Source of the DNA: Atrina japonica
Taxonomy: Eukaryota; Mollusca; Bivalvia; Pterioida; Pinnidae
Assembly (NCBI GenBank): GCA_030159075.1
Contig: BROG01000954.1
Coordinates: 62,001 to 126,000 of the forward strand
Length of the DNA: 64,000 nt
Reading direction: 5' to 3'
Positions 47,385 through 58,169 of this stretch are shown here, piece after piece; position 1 is the first letter of the stretch, and every line of letters begins with the position of its first letter. The translations under genes and the position numbers were made by a program. The notes below the pieces were generated by a model. That model worked only from the letters and a program-made list of their open reading frames with translations. It did not search any database and was not told the DNA's origin.

Positions 47385-48640
47385 TTTATGATTTACCAGT
47401 GATTTTACCAAATGTCATGTTCTCACTTTTTGATTTACCAGGAGTTTTACCAATTATCACATTCTCATTTTTGATTTACCAGGAGTTTTACCAATTGTCA
47501 TCTTCTCACTTCTTGATTTACCAGGAGTTTTACCAATTATCACATTCTCAATTTTTGATTTACCAGTGATTTTAATAATTGTCATGTTCTCACTTTTAGA
47601 TTAACCAGTGATTTTACCAATTAGCACTTTCTCAGTTTTTGATTTACCAGGAGTTTTACCAATTGTCATGTTCTCACTTTTTGATTTACCAGTGATTTTA
47701 CCAATTGTCATGTGCTCACACTTTTTGATTTACCAGGAGTTTTACCAATTGTCATGTTCTCACTTTTTGATATACAAGTGATTTTACCAATTGTCATGTT
47801 CTCACACTTTTTGATTTACCAGTGATTTTACCAATTGTCATGCTCTCACTTTATGATTTACCAGGAGTTTTACCAATTATCACATTTTCACTTTTGATTT
47901 ACCAGGAGTTTTACAAATTGTCATGTTCTTACTTTTTGATTTACCAGAAGTTTTACCAATATCACATTCTCAGTTTTTGATTTACCAGGAATTTTACCAA
48001 TTGCCATGTTCTGACTTTTTGATTTACCAACAGTTTTACCAATTATCACGTTCTCACTTTTTGATTTACCAGGAGATTTACCAATTATCACGTTCTCTCT
48101 TTTTGATTTCCCAGGAGTTTGACCAATTATCACAGTCTCAATTTTTGATTTCCCAGGAGTTTTTGATTTACCAGTGATTTTACCAATTGTCATGTTCTCA
48201 CTTTTTAATTAACAAGGAGTTTTACCAATTATCATGATTTACTAGGAGTTTTACCTATTGTCATGTTCTCACTTTTTTATTTAACAGTGATTTTACCAAT
48301 TGTCATGTTCTCACTTTTTAATTAACCAGGATTTTTACCAATTATCATGATTTACTAGGAGTTTTACCAATTGTCATGTTCTCACTTTTTTATTTACCAG
48401 TGATTTTACTAATTGTCATGTTCTCACTTTTTGATTTCCCAGGAGTTTTACCAATTATCACATTCTCACTTTTTGGTTTCCCAGGAGTTTCACCAATTAT
48501 CACATTCTCACTTTTTGATTTACCATTGATTTCACCAACTGTCCTGTCTCACTTTTTGATTTACCAGTGATTTTACCAATTGTCATGTTCTCATGTTTTG
48601 ATTTACCCTTTGTTTTACCAATTATCACAATCTCATTCTT
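47385..48640. repeat. 42-bp minisatellite, about 30 copies
   Basis: The unit is 'gatttaccaggagttttacc' plus 'aattatcacattctcacttttt'; starts at 47432 and 47474 show 42 bp. Because 42 is 14 codons, the minus strand reads a Lys-rich 14-residue cycle (GKTPGKSKSENVII). Frame is kept only over 47921-48193 and 48500-48745, being broken elsewhere by units of 41 or 44 bases and partial units. So either it was never coding or it is decayed. Confidence 0.95.
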
Positions 48641-48745
48641 TGGCAAAACCTTTGGTAAAGCAAAAGCTGAGGACATCATTTGTAACGGACAATTGCACGA
48701 GTCTTTCACTGTATGACTTCCAAGACTCCATCCCGTGATCGACAT
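48640..48745 (-). other. Unique sequence continuous with the Lys-rich repeat frame
   Basis: On the minus strand an ATG at 48745 opens MSITGWSLGSHTVKDSCNCP and continues LQMMSSAFALPKVLPKNE before running in frame into the 14-residue repeats. This non-repeat start, with varied composition, is why a decayed repeat-containing protein gene is worth considering. No promoter, donor or signal peptide is evident. Confidence 0.3.
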
Positions 48746-48819
48746 TGCTTATTTTTACCTTTTATGTCATTTCATTTGTTTTTTGTTTAGCGTCCGCAAT
48801 AAAATAAAAAAATCCTATC

Positions 48820-49930
48820 TTTGTATCAGAAAGAGAAGAAAAGGACATAATTGACAGATGGAAAGAACATTTTGAGGAGGTCCTAAACAGAGAAGACCCA
48901 ACTACACTTCCAGAGATCACTTTAATTGCAATAGCATCCAAAGTACTAGGAAAAGCGATCATTAAGAGAATAGCCAAATATACTGATAACATCCTAAGAG
49001 AAGAACAGACAGGATTCAGGGCTGGAAGAAGTACAACAGAACAAATTTTCATTTTAAGAGACAAGAAACATTTGTGTTGAACAGTCTATTGAATGGAACA
49101 GCAACTAGTACTTATGCGTCGTTGTTTAAATTTAAAAAAAAAAAAGCTTCTGACGGTGTACACAAGGAGACTCTATGAAAAGTGATGGAATACCATCTAA
49201 ACTGATAGACATCATAAAGGCAATGTATCAGCAGAGCGAATGTGCTGTGAAGGTTGGTAATGCAGTTACAGAGTGGTTCCACGTGAAATCGGGAGTGAAA
49301 CAAGGATGCAACATATCAGGATTCCTCTTCCTCCTCCTCATAATTGACTGGATCATGAGAACCTCTTCAGCACGGACAAATACACGAATCGGATGGAAAC
49401 TGGATGCCAAACTAGAAGACCTGAATTTTGCCGATGACATCGCTTTTCTATCTTCTATCATATACAGGAGAAGTTAGAGGGAAATGCAAAAAGCACCAAC
49501 TTAAAGGCAAACATAAAAAAGCCCAAGTTTTGGGGCTTAATGCCACTTCAGTGCAACCAATAGTATTAGATGTAAAAGATCTGGAAGAAGTAGATAATAT
49601 TATATATCTTGTGGCCACCATCAACAAAACAGGAGGTGTTGACCACGTCAGGGAGAGGAGAATTTAGCTTGCAAGAATAACCTTCAACAAGCTAGATAAC
49701 ATCTGGAAAAGCCGCCATGTAAGAAGAAAATAAAAAGTAAAGAATTTAAAGCAGCTCTTCTATATGGTTCCTAAACTTGGGGAATAACAAAAGGAGATGA
49801 AAGAAAAATAGATGAATTCTTACTCACGTTTGCGAAAGATCCTTAGAATACACGGGCCAGAAAAATTAGTAACAAGAGTCTGAGAGAATAACAGGATTAA
49901 AAAAAACCAGCGACAGCGATATTATTGGCG
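48820..49930 (+). pseudogene. Non-LTR retrotransposon reverse transcriptase remnant
   Basis: Plus-strand pieces in several frames. 48825-48910 encodes DIIDRWKEHFEEVLNREDP, the linker upstream of the RT domain. 48925-49075 encodes GKAIIKRIAKYTDNILREEQ and TGFRAGRSTTEQIF, an RT finger/palm motif. 49175-49455 is the best piece, with GIPSKLIDIIKAMYQQSECA, GVKQGCNISGFLFLLL and the catalytic FADD box (LNFADDIAFLSS). After a frameshift, 49500-49720 carries the thumb region (NIIYLVATINKTGG, ARITFNKLDNIWKSR). The segment between the linker and GKAII is missing, so there is an internal deletion. No endonuclease or 5' part is seen, and it ends beside a CT microsatellite. Such an enzyme copies its RNA into the genome at a nick; this copy is dead. 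Confidence 0.93.
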
Positions 49931-49934
49931 ATAT

Positions 49935-49937
<3 letters not shown>

Positions 49938-50002
<65 letters not shown>
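49938..50002. repeat. (CT)n microsatellite
   Basis: About 65 bases of uninterrupted CT directly following the LINE remnant. Confidence 0.98.
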
Positions 50003-50006
<4 letters not shown>

Positions 50007-50296
50007 GAGCCATTCATAAAGGAATTTGGAAGTTTCTCATTAATAACATAGGAACGCATGCTCGGATTAAGATATATTGGGTTTTCGACGTTGTCTATTT
50101 TTCACTCTTTAAAATTATTATGTCAGTTACTATGTAATGTATGCGTGTCACGTTTATTCTACCTTTGACAATCGCCTATAGAACTAGAACAGCAGAATAA
50201 GAATTGATTTCCATATTATACACCAAGTTAACCTAAGTTTTTAATGTTTCAGCGATTATCTAATTGAAAACAAGGTTTCTGAAATCATATATGGTT

Positions 50297-50816
50297 GTTT
50301 AGTGGTGTTCGGTTAACTTTTATCTCGTTCCCACAAGTATTTATCTCGTTCTCACGACTTAATTTTCATTTCTCATTGGTTAATTATTTCGTTCGAACGA
50401 GGAACGAGTTAATCAACCAAACCTAGATACCTATGAAAGGGGAAATACTAAAGACCGGATTATTTCCTGACTTTGTCCGGATATGTCCGGGTATGACCGG
50501 ATGGGGTTTTATGTGCATTTAACAGGAAAATAATATAATAGAGTTGTAATTTTATGAATGTTTTGGATATATACTATTAATATGACCAAAATTTGAATAC
50601 ATTTTCTGTTTTATTAGTATCTTGATAGGCTTTTAAAATCGGCTTGCTTTGTGCCGATCGCAGATTGACCAGAAGGGGTTTGACGTGTCTTGGGAGAACG
50701 AGATAAAAAATAATTTTCCTAACATAAATATCTCTTAGGAACGATATAGGCCTAATAACTTGTGGGAACGAAATAAAAAAAAAATTACTAGCGTCCCCTC
50801 TATGCCACCGTACATA
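50297..50816. mobile_element. Foldback / MITE-like element ('atctcgttcccacaag')
   Basis: The left terminus 'gtggtgttcggttaactttt' then 'atctcgttcccacaagt' is matched by the right terminus in reverse complement ('ggtggcatagaggggacgct', then 'atttcgttcccacaagt'). Secondary inner pairs ('atctcgttctcacgac' against 'gggagaacgagataaa') extend the foldback. The interior has tandem 'gtccgg.tatg' words (about 50478-50500). It is about 520 bp and non-coding; the 84-codon minus frame is incidental. Confidence 0.75.
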
Positions 50817-50919
50817 AATGATAATACACAAACTCTGTATAGCTGTGATTTGGACAAGTCCTATACACCTGTATTCTAAGCGAATTTATATTTTTTTCAA
50901 AACTCAAATACATGTACAG

Positions 50920-51105
50920 TAAAACCTGCTATAGTGGCCACCTCTATATAAGGATTACCTGTCTATAAAGGCCAGTTTTTTTTTCAAGTCCCTTGACTGC
51001 ATACTTCAACTTAATTGAGCCTGCGTATAAGGGTCACCTGCACATTGAGGTCAATATTCTCTGTCCCTTGGGTGGCCCCTATATACAGGTTTCACTGTAT
51101 TTACA
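50920..51105. repeat. Dispersed 'acagtaaaacctg...caggtttcactgt' foldback repeat
   Basis: Left end 'acagtaaaacctgctatagt' and right end (reverse complement) 'acagtgaaacctgtatatag' are inverted repeats; the interior repeats 'ataagg.tcacctg' motifs. It is similar in plan to 46385-46560 and to the tails at 6.0, 12.2 and 19.9 kb. Confidence 0.75.
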
Positions 51106-51109
51106 TATT

Positions 51110-51570
51110 ATAGAATGGTTTTAAAAACTTAACCTTGATGTGAATTCTTGTTATGTTGTTCTTATATACAATATGTTACAATATGTATATGTTATACCAA
51201 CCTCCTCCTGGAATTGTACTGTGACTTTGTGATTGGAGAGGCTGTGCGCTGATATAACTGAATTGTTGCATAAGTAAAATTTAATTTAAGAACCATTTAT
51301 TGAAAATACAAAATGCCCGTGCTTTGTTCCGTTGCTACTATCCATCTAGAAATTTATTTACTTTTTACTTTTACTTTTTTTATTTACAAGCCCTGTTACG
51401 TAAAATGTACAATGTAATAATTTACCATCATTTCAGGAACAAAATGTAAATAAATTTAAAAAATAAACATTCTGGATTTAAAATATAAGAAGAAAATGAA
51501 TATAAAAATATTGAAACACAATATAAAAATTTTTCAAAATATACTTATTTTTTATTTTGAATACATTAAA
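51110..51570. other. No gene seen
   Basis: AT-rich unassigned sequence. Confidence 0.5.
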
Positions 51571-51571
51571 A

Positions 51572-51722
51572 AAAAATTCAGTTATATGGTGGCGGCCAGT
51601 TTTTAGTGGTGGAGGAGAGAACCTGGTTACAATGTACCCGGGAAGACACCACCGGCCTTCTGGAAAACTTTCTCACAAAAATCAGCTTAGGTTCCAGCGG
51701 GGCTCGAACCTGCGCTGACCTA
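51572..51722 (-). mobile_element. SINE-B, minus strand, lacking most of the head
   Basis: 'cagttatatggtggcggcca' through 'ggctcgaacctgcgctgacc' matches the family; the copy stops at the box B region. Confidence 0.9.
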
Positions 51723-51724
51723 AA

Positions 51725-52500
51725 TATATTTATAAAGTACGCCTATAAAGTATGATTTACCGCTGGATTTAGAGGAGAAATTAAATACAAGAGGAATAAC
51801 TCTATTACATATCTGGGTCGATGCATTGTTAGCATTTCTTCTTGAGAGTCATCTCCCTTGGAACATAATTCTGTCCGTGCATTCACCGCACTTGTCATTT
51901 GTTTTTGTTTATATCGAGAAAAAATATATATATATACTCAGTAAAATATTAGCATCTATGTAAATTGGAAGTCTTAATAATGTAAATGAACACAGTCAGT
52001 TTGATATTAATGATAAATATAATGACGCAGCTGTTGTGGAATTTATTCTCTATTTTTAATATTTCAAACTCGATTTGTTATCACAAATTATCATTTTCTT
52101 ATATTGAAATCATTTTCTAATATTAAAAATCATTTAATAAAAATAAAAAAATTCAGTTAATTTTTCAATATTAAAATCCAAGTATTTTTTAATATTGAAA
52201 ATGATTTTTTATATTAAAATATGAGAAATCTGAGAAATGAGCACAGAGATTGAAAGTGTTTCTTTTCTTCACTTACATAGTTATCGTACTGCCATCCATT
52301 GCCTTGTTACATTGAAGCGTTTAGGTAATTAGTTACCTCCCCTTCTCATATTAGCCGGGTTTCAGGGGAGACTGACAAGGATCAATCCCATATCAATAGA
52401 ATTAATTGCATATTAATGTTTTGCAGTATGACACATTTTCACATCTTCACTTCAGTGCGAAGTTTTGGTGTAACCTTTTTATTGTAATTATGTGTGTTAA
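51725..52500. other. No gene seen; alternating T/A-rich block
   Basis: 52060-52225 holds several variants of 'aatattgaaatcattttct', a degenerate AT-rich repeat. Otherwise nothing is recognised. Confidence 0.5.
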
Positions 52501-52504
52501 ATCA

Positions 52505-53270
52505 TGCTACGTGCAAAAGGCTATAACTGCTGACCAATGTGCTCAGCGCATTACGCAATTTTTGACCAATGCGCTCAATACGACTCATAAGCTGTTGCTG
52601 ACCAATGCGCTCAATACGATGCGTTATTATCAGTGTCCAATGTGCGTCACGCAATGGACTATTTTTTTTATCAATGTGATCCACGCGATGTGCTATAATT
52701 GATGTCCACTGTTCTCCACGCGATGGGCTATAATTTCTTATCAATGTGCTCCACGCGATGGGCTATAATTGCTGAGCAATGTGTTCGACACGATGAACTA
52801 TAATTGCTGTTCAATTATCAAATGTGCTCCACGCGATGGACTATAACTGCTGTCCAAGGTGCTCCACGCAGTGGGTTATAATTGCAGTTCAACGTGCTCC
52901 ACGCGATGGGTTATAATTGCTGACCAATGTTCTCGACATGATAGACTATAATTGCTGTCCAAATGTCCACCGTGCTCCATGCGATGGACTATAATTGCAA
53001 TGTGTTCCAAGGGATGGCCTATGATTGCTGACCAATATGTCCAACGGGATGGACCATAATTGCTGACCAATGTGCTTGACGCGATGGGCCATAACTGCTA
53101 ACCAATGCGCTCCACATGATGGGTCATAATTACTTTCCAATTTGCTTGACGCGATGGTCTATAACTCCTGACCAATGCGCTCCACATGATGGGTCATAAT
53201 TACTTTCCAATTTGCTTGACGCGATGGGCTATAACTGCTGATCAATGCTATCCACATAGTGGGGTATAAT
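52505..53270. repeat. 35-bp CpG-bearing minisatellite, about 20 copies
   Basis: The unit is 'ctccacgcgatgggctataa' plus 'ttgctgaccaatgtg'; starts at 52714 and 52749 give 35 bp. Each unit carries one or two CpGs ('acgcg'), many mutated to 'acatg', as if by deamination. The array ends exactly where the hAT-like terminus CAGGGTTGGG begins (53271). Overlapping minus frames are repeat artefacts. Confidence 0.95.
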
Positions 53271-55265
53271 CAGGGTTGGGGTTACTTAGATTGAAATGTA
53301 ATTAATTACAATTACAATTACTTTAAAAAAACTGAATTACTATTACAATTACTTTAAAAAAACTGAATTACAATTACAATTACTTTAAAAAAAACTGAAT
53401 TACAATTAGTCATTTTGTAAATGTAATTAAGTACAATTACAAATAACATTTTTTTCAAATGTTTATTTTCAATAACATAGTACATATATTCTGTATACAT
53501 AATCACACAATAGACAGAGCATGATTAATCAGTTATCAATGTACAGTTAAGCTCTCATTTCCAAATCTGTCAAATTTAGCTAGAAGTATCATATTTTCTA
53601 ATTACATTTGATCATCATAAGGGTTTCAAAATGATCATCAGAAAGTCTGTTTCTGTCTGGGCAGAATATTTTCACTGCAACACTGAACAGCCTTTCTACA
53701 GGAGCAGAAGTTGCTGGTATTGTTAAGTACTTGATGGCTAAATTTGAGAGATCTGGAAATCTTGCAGCATTCACTTCCCAGAACTCAAAAGGATCACAAC
53801 ATCTCTCTACACAATCTTCACCAGTGTATGTGTCTACTTCACATAATTTTATACCAGAGTTGTGTCTTTTACGTGAAGGTGTAGTGGGCAGAAAAACTGA
53901 AAAAGTCCTCTGTTTTCTGTTTCTTAGTAGGGGTGGAGAAGACTCATCTGAATTGCCTTCTGCAACTCTATTATCTCTGGACATGCTAACAAGATGATTG
54001 ACCTTTTGTTTTAGGAGACTGACACAGTCATGTAGATCCGCCTTATACCACACAGTTTTAAACATTGTGTCTAGAAGGGATGCTATACTATAATTTACAT
54101 TTCTTTTGTAGTGTGATAATCTGCTTTGAAGAGAAGATTTCAAAGCAGATATAATTTAGAGCTGTAATCTGCTTCTATCAACCCCAGCTGATCTTCAAGA
54201 CCCATTGTGACAGGAATTGTCAGACTACCACTGCCATTTGATTTCTGTTGTACTAAAAGATTAGCACGTTCAAATGGTTCCAAAATACAGCATAGCTCAG
54301 AGAGCAACTTTTTTCATATGTAGGGAGTGTTTGCCTGTGATCAACTTTGTTTAATTTTTCTTCAGGTACTTTTAAGATTGATCTTAACATTAATAGCTGC
54401 GAAATCCATCCTGTGGGATTTGCTGCCTGTAACCTGGCTTCATTTTCAAGAATATCGGAGGCAGAAATGGATTACCTGACGAAAGAAACAATATTTAAAG
54501 CTTTTGCAATAACATTTCTTAAATGTGAACTACAGTGTTTAAGGCCATCCTTAACAACAAGTTGTAAAGTGTGTGCATAGCATCGGGAGTGAGTAGGCAA
54601 ACTGTCAGTCAATTCATCTTGCTTTGACGATTCACTCTCATATTCATCATCACACACGCTTTCATCATCATCATCATCATCAAAATCTTCATCATCATTG
54701 TCATCAACAAATTTAATTTTTTCAAATCAGGAAATAAAAATGCTTTCATCATGTTAGTATCATTGTCACTAAATACTGCTGAAATTTTACTGCCAATACC
54801 AAAATATGCAATAGCTTCTTCACATTCACTTCTTATGTTTTCTACAGAATGTTTTCCACGTATTCTTTTACAGCATATCATAACAGATTTCATGGCCCAA
54901 TCCAGAATATAATGACCTGTTATACCCGTGAACCCTTTTATTTGTCTAGTTGACCAATTCGATGGTCAAACAGTTACTCTGTGCTCTGCCGTTTTACATT
55001 GTTTTGCACTTAGATTTTTCTTTGAAGTTTTGTAGTGAAATGTTTTCTGCTGGGGACCTGGTACCTAGGATAATATTTTTCCATTAGATTTCTAAATCCT
55101 TCACTTTCAATGGTGGATAGAGGAAGAATTTCCACCAACATAATGGAGAATTTGAGTATTCCTGAACTTTGTCAAGAGAACAAGTAGATGGACCTTTATC
55201 TAATGATTTGGAAGGGCTTGTGATGTGTTTTCCTTCCAGAAATATTTCTCTGCGTTTTCTCTGAA
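53271..55265 (-). pseudogene. Decayed hAT-family transposase element
   Basis: Minus-strand fragments in hAT order: near 55200-55080 a degenerate N-terminal part (ILKFSIMLVEILPLSTIESE); 54890-54740 (KHSVENI, CEEAIAYFGIGSKISAVFSD, NDTNMMKAF); 54600-54470 (RCYAHTLQLVVKDGLKHC); 54410-54260 (GWISQLLMLRSILKVPEEKL); and 53820-53600, the C-terminal dimerisation domain with FWEVNAARFPDLSNLA, IKYLTIPATSAPVERLFSVA and DHFETLMMIKCN. Frameshifts, an in-frame stop and a GAT/CAT microsatellite at 54659-54705 break it. At the other end, 53271 shows CAGGGTTGGGG followed by an 'acaattacaattactt' block repeated three times, a plausible hAT terminus; the partner terminus is not found. hAT enzymes cut and paste DNA with 8-bp target duplications; this copy is inactive. 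Confidence 0.9.
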
Positions 55266-55336
55266 AATAATCAGTTTACCTTGTATTATTTTAGGGTTAT
55301 AATAATGTAACTTACTGACATAAACAAAGTAAAAAG

Positions 55337-55338
<2 letters not shown>

Positions 55339-55411
<73 letters not shown>
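55339..55411. repeat. (TA)n microsatellite
   Basis: About 70 bases of TA with one TATTATA break. Confidence 0.97.
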
Positions 55412-55414
<3 letters not shown>

Positions 55415-55755
55415 TCAAAGAATGTCTTATAACTTTGGAATCAAACTTGTGAAAATTGTTAGCTAATCAATAATTTTCTTAATCAATACATTTCACATAA
55501 ATTACATAAAATCTATATGCTGTGATTTTAAAAAAATATTTTAATTGATGACTTGGTACTTTGAAATTTTAAAACATAAACTAAAGTAGAAAAGTGTTCA
55601 ACTGACCTTCATATGAGTTACAAAGTTTGAAGTTACTTAGACACTTAATACTGTAACTATTTGTACGGTTCATACTGTGTGTACTACAATATATACACGG
55701 TCATGTTTAAACTTTTGATCAATATCAGTATTTTAAATAAGTACATGTACATGTG
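55412..55755. other. No gene seen
   Basis: AT-rich sequence between microsatellite and LINE. Confidence 0.5.
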
Positions 55756-55760
55756 TTATA

Positions 55761-56570
55761 GATGAGTGAAATAAAAATAGCATCCCTCAACTGTAGAGGG
55801 TTAGGTGATTATAAAACAAGGAGAGATGTCTTAAACGATCGGTAAAGATTACTCAATTTATGGTCTTCAGAATACTCATTTTACGGAAAAGGAAACACTT
55901 AATATTCGGGCATGTTGGGGTAATGAAATATGTCTTTCGTCAGGTAAATTGAATTCACGAGGCGTAGTAGTTCTTTTTGATAATAATTTTGAATATAAAC
56001 TGTTAAATGAAGAACATGAAATTGGAAATTGGAAACCTCCTGGGGATAGAATTAGAAATACAAAATAAATATAATATATTATTAATTACATTTTATGGAC
56101 CTAACAAAGATAGTCCAGAATTTCGTAAGAATATTGAGAACTTACTGAATAAAAAAGTATATGACTTTACAGTAATATGTGGAGACTTTAATTTAGTACA
56201 AGACCCAGAGAAAGACTATTATAACTATAGAACTGTAAATAATACTCCAGCGAGAAATACGGTTATAAATATGAAGAAAAAAATTGACTTAGTGGATCTT
56301 GGCGATTACAACATAAAGATGTGAAACAATTCTCATGGTTCTGTAAAAAGCCAATTAAAAAGCTAGGTTAGATTTTTTTCTCACTTATGAATGTTATTAA
56401 TGCCACAAATATTAAACCTGGTTACAGGAGTATCAATTCCATTGTTGAAATAAATCTAAAGTTTTCAAACTTTGAAAAAGGAAAGGGCTTTTGGAAATTT
56501 AATAATAATTAAAGGATAAGGAATATATAAAAATAATTGAAAATGCTTTTCTAGAGCTTAGTTACCTGTA
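55761..56570 (+). pseudogene. L1/Tx1-like LINE endonuclease remnant
   Basis: Starts with ATG and MSEIKIASLNCRGLGDYKTR, the usual N-terminal strand of an apurinic-type (EEP fold) LINE endonuclease. After two frame changes the main open piece (56020-56324) reads LLGIELEIQNKYNILLITFY, GPNKDSPEF, then the catalytic-strand motif VICGDFNLVQDPEKD. Later codons in another frame give KQFSWFCKKPIKK and, near 56470, FEKGKGFWKFNNN, typical of the linker between endonuclease and RT in Tx1/L1-type elements. No RT domain follows, so the element is 3'-truncated or deleted. The enzyme nicks target DNA to prime reverse transcription; this copy is broken. Confidence 0.88.
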
Positions 56571-56574
56571 AGGC

Positions 56575-56980
56575 TGTATGTACATGTATATACAAATGTA
56601 CATTTACATGGGGCAGAGTAAAACAGTTTGGAAAAGATTAATTTTATATCACCAGCCTTAAATTCACTACCCCCTCTTGAACATTTTTTATATCCACCAT
56701 TATTCTATAGATATATTTATTACATAATCATAACTCATATGAAAACATTTTTTTACATAGAAAATATCACCCCTCTTTTTGATTTGATTCCTATACCACT
56801 GACGGAGGCCCCTCAAATAGCAGTTAAAGTCACATCCCGGGGACGTTTTTGTAATTTTCTAGACGTTATGGTAATTTTTGACATTTTCATTAGAAAACCA
56901 CTCCTAACCGACGAAAATGAAAATAAAATTCAAAAAATTTGATGTATTAATGCAGTTATTAGGGGAATTCCATAGGAATT
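56575..56980. other. No supported gene
   Basis: An open plus frame of 104 codons (56628-56942) is AT-rich and hydrophobic without recognisable motifs or splice context. Confidence 0.45.
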
Positions 56981-56985
56981 CTTAA

Positions 56986-57120
56986 ATGAGTGGTATAAAG
57001 GGTGTGCTCTATTCATCGCGAGAGTACTGTTCCGGCACAGTCTCAGAACATTTTACATTCGAATGTACCAGGGCAGGAAGTAGTTATATCAAAGATGTCG
57101 ATAAAGTTTACATAATTCAC
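56986..57120 (+). CDS. Candidate first coding exon, plus strand
   Basis: ATG directly after an in-frame TAA opens 45 codons ending exactly at a GTAAGT donor (57121). The peptide runs MSGIKGVLYSSREYCSGTVS, EHFTFECTRAGSSYIKDVDK, VYIIH; composition is protein-like, and CpGs ('catcgcgag', 'ttccggc', 'tcgat') and G+C exceed the flanks. The start context is poor (no purine-rich Kozak, 'cttaaATGA'). No downstream partner exon was found before 64 kb. It could instead be part of an unrecognised transposon, since the area is full of element debris. Confidence 0.3.
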
Positions 57121-57129
57121 GTAAGTTTA

Positions 57130-57468
57130 TGGCTAAATTGGTTGCCCAGGACAGTGTTCCAGAGCATTTGATTTGTGTTCCATTTGTATGGATTGTCCTG
57201 GACAGTGAAACGAACACGCTCAGTAGAGCGTCATCACGTGACTGGCAACACCTTACCATTTATAAATACATGTAGATTAATGTGTTAGGTTTTTCACGAT
57301 TAATTAACTAATTAGTTCGAATAGGACTATGAAAATAAGACGAAAGTTCATGCGAATATGCATTAAGAGAGTACAGAAAAGTTTATTTATGGACATTACT
57401 CCCCGGAATATGGCTTTAAGGCTTCCAAATTATTGAAACGGGATATTGTGTTACCTTCCTAAGGGTTC
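57130..57468. other. Unassigned; short internal inverted repeat
   Basis: 'tgcccaggacagtgttcc' (57144) and 'attgtcctggacagtg' (57193) form an imperfect inverted pair; CpGs persist to about 57250. Confidence 0.4.
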
Positions 57469-57469
57469 C

Positions 57470-57720
57470 TCATCACAATCTTGCCTCACGATAATCCAAT
57501 GTGCAGTGAGGTTTGTATTTTATAACACTTCTGAATAGTATATACTTATGTTACCCCCTCAACTCCCCCTTTAAAAAACATTCTACTCCGCCACAGGCAC
57601 CACTGCAATATATATATATATCATTTTTGACCACATGACAATAGAGAGAAAAAAAATGAAGAAAATAAATAATCCGACTCTGGCCTGCTTGAAAATAAAT
57701 ATTATGGTCGTCCCCTTACA
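57470..57720 (-). repeat. Dispersed repeat family C, minus copy
   Basis: Reverse-complement match to 44855-45140, including 'aaaatacaaacctcactgca', 'actattcag', 'ttgagggggtaac', 'tgtcatgtggtc', two 'attatttattttc' motifs and 'ggggacgacca'. It retains a 'ggcggagtagaatg' part missing from the other copy. Confidence 0.8.
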
Positions 57721-57724
57721 TGGG

Positions 57725-58165
57725 GTCAGTGTAAATCTAGTCCAGAACATATATCCCAATGATTTTCATTTTCATGAAAATCTAATCCAATGTACCTATA
57801 ATATATTATTTGTGCCTTTGGCGGTTTGTCTTGGTTTTGTATACATAGTATATTTTGCGGTTAAAGACTCGGCGAACATTTTACATATATGTTTGAAAAA
57901 CGTCATTTAAATATTAATTAAATTTTTCTTTAAACTCACATTCGAATTTCGATGTATGAAAAATCATTTCTTATATCATCTGACTTTCTAATCTATAATA
58001 GGTTAAAAAACTCTTTAGAGCTTGTGTTGTTTTGTTGTAAAATTTGCACCAACTTTCAATAAATACATGTCTTTATCTTTGGTTATTTAATTAGCCGCCT
58101 ATATGTGGAGAAATGCTTTGGAAACCACATAGGTAGCACGTTTTGGGACATAAAAAACAAGGACT
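57725..58165. other. No gene seen
   Basis: AT-rich unassigned sequence. Confidence 0.5.
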
Positions 58166-58169
58166 ATAG

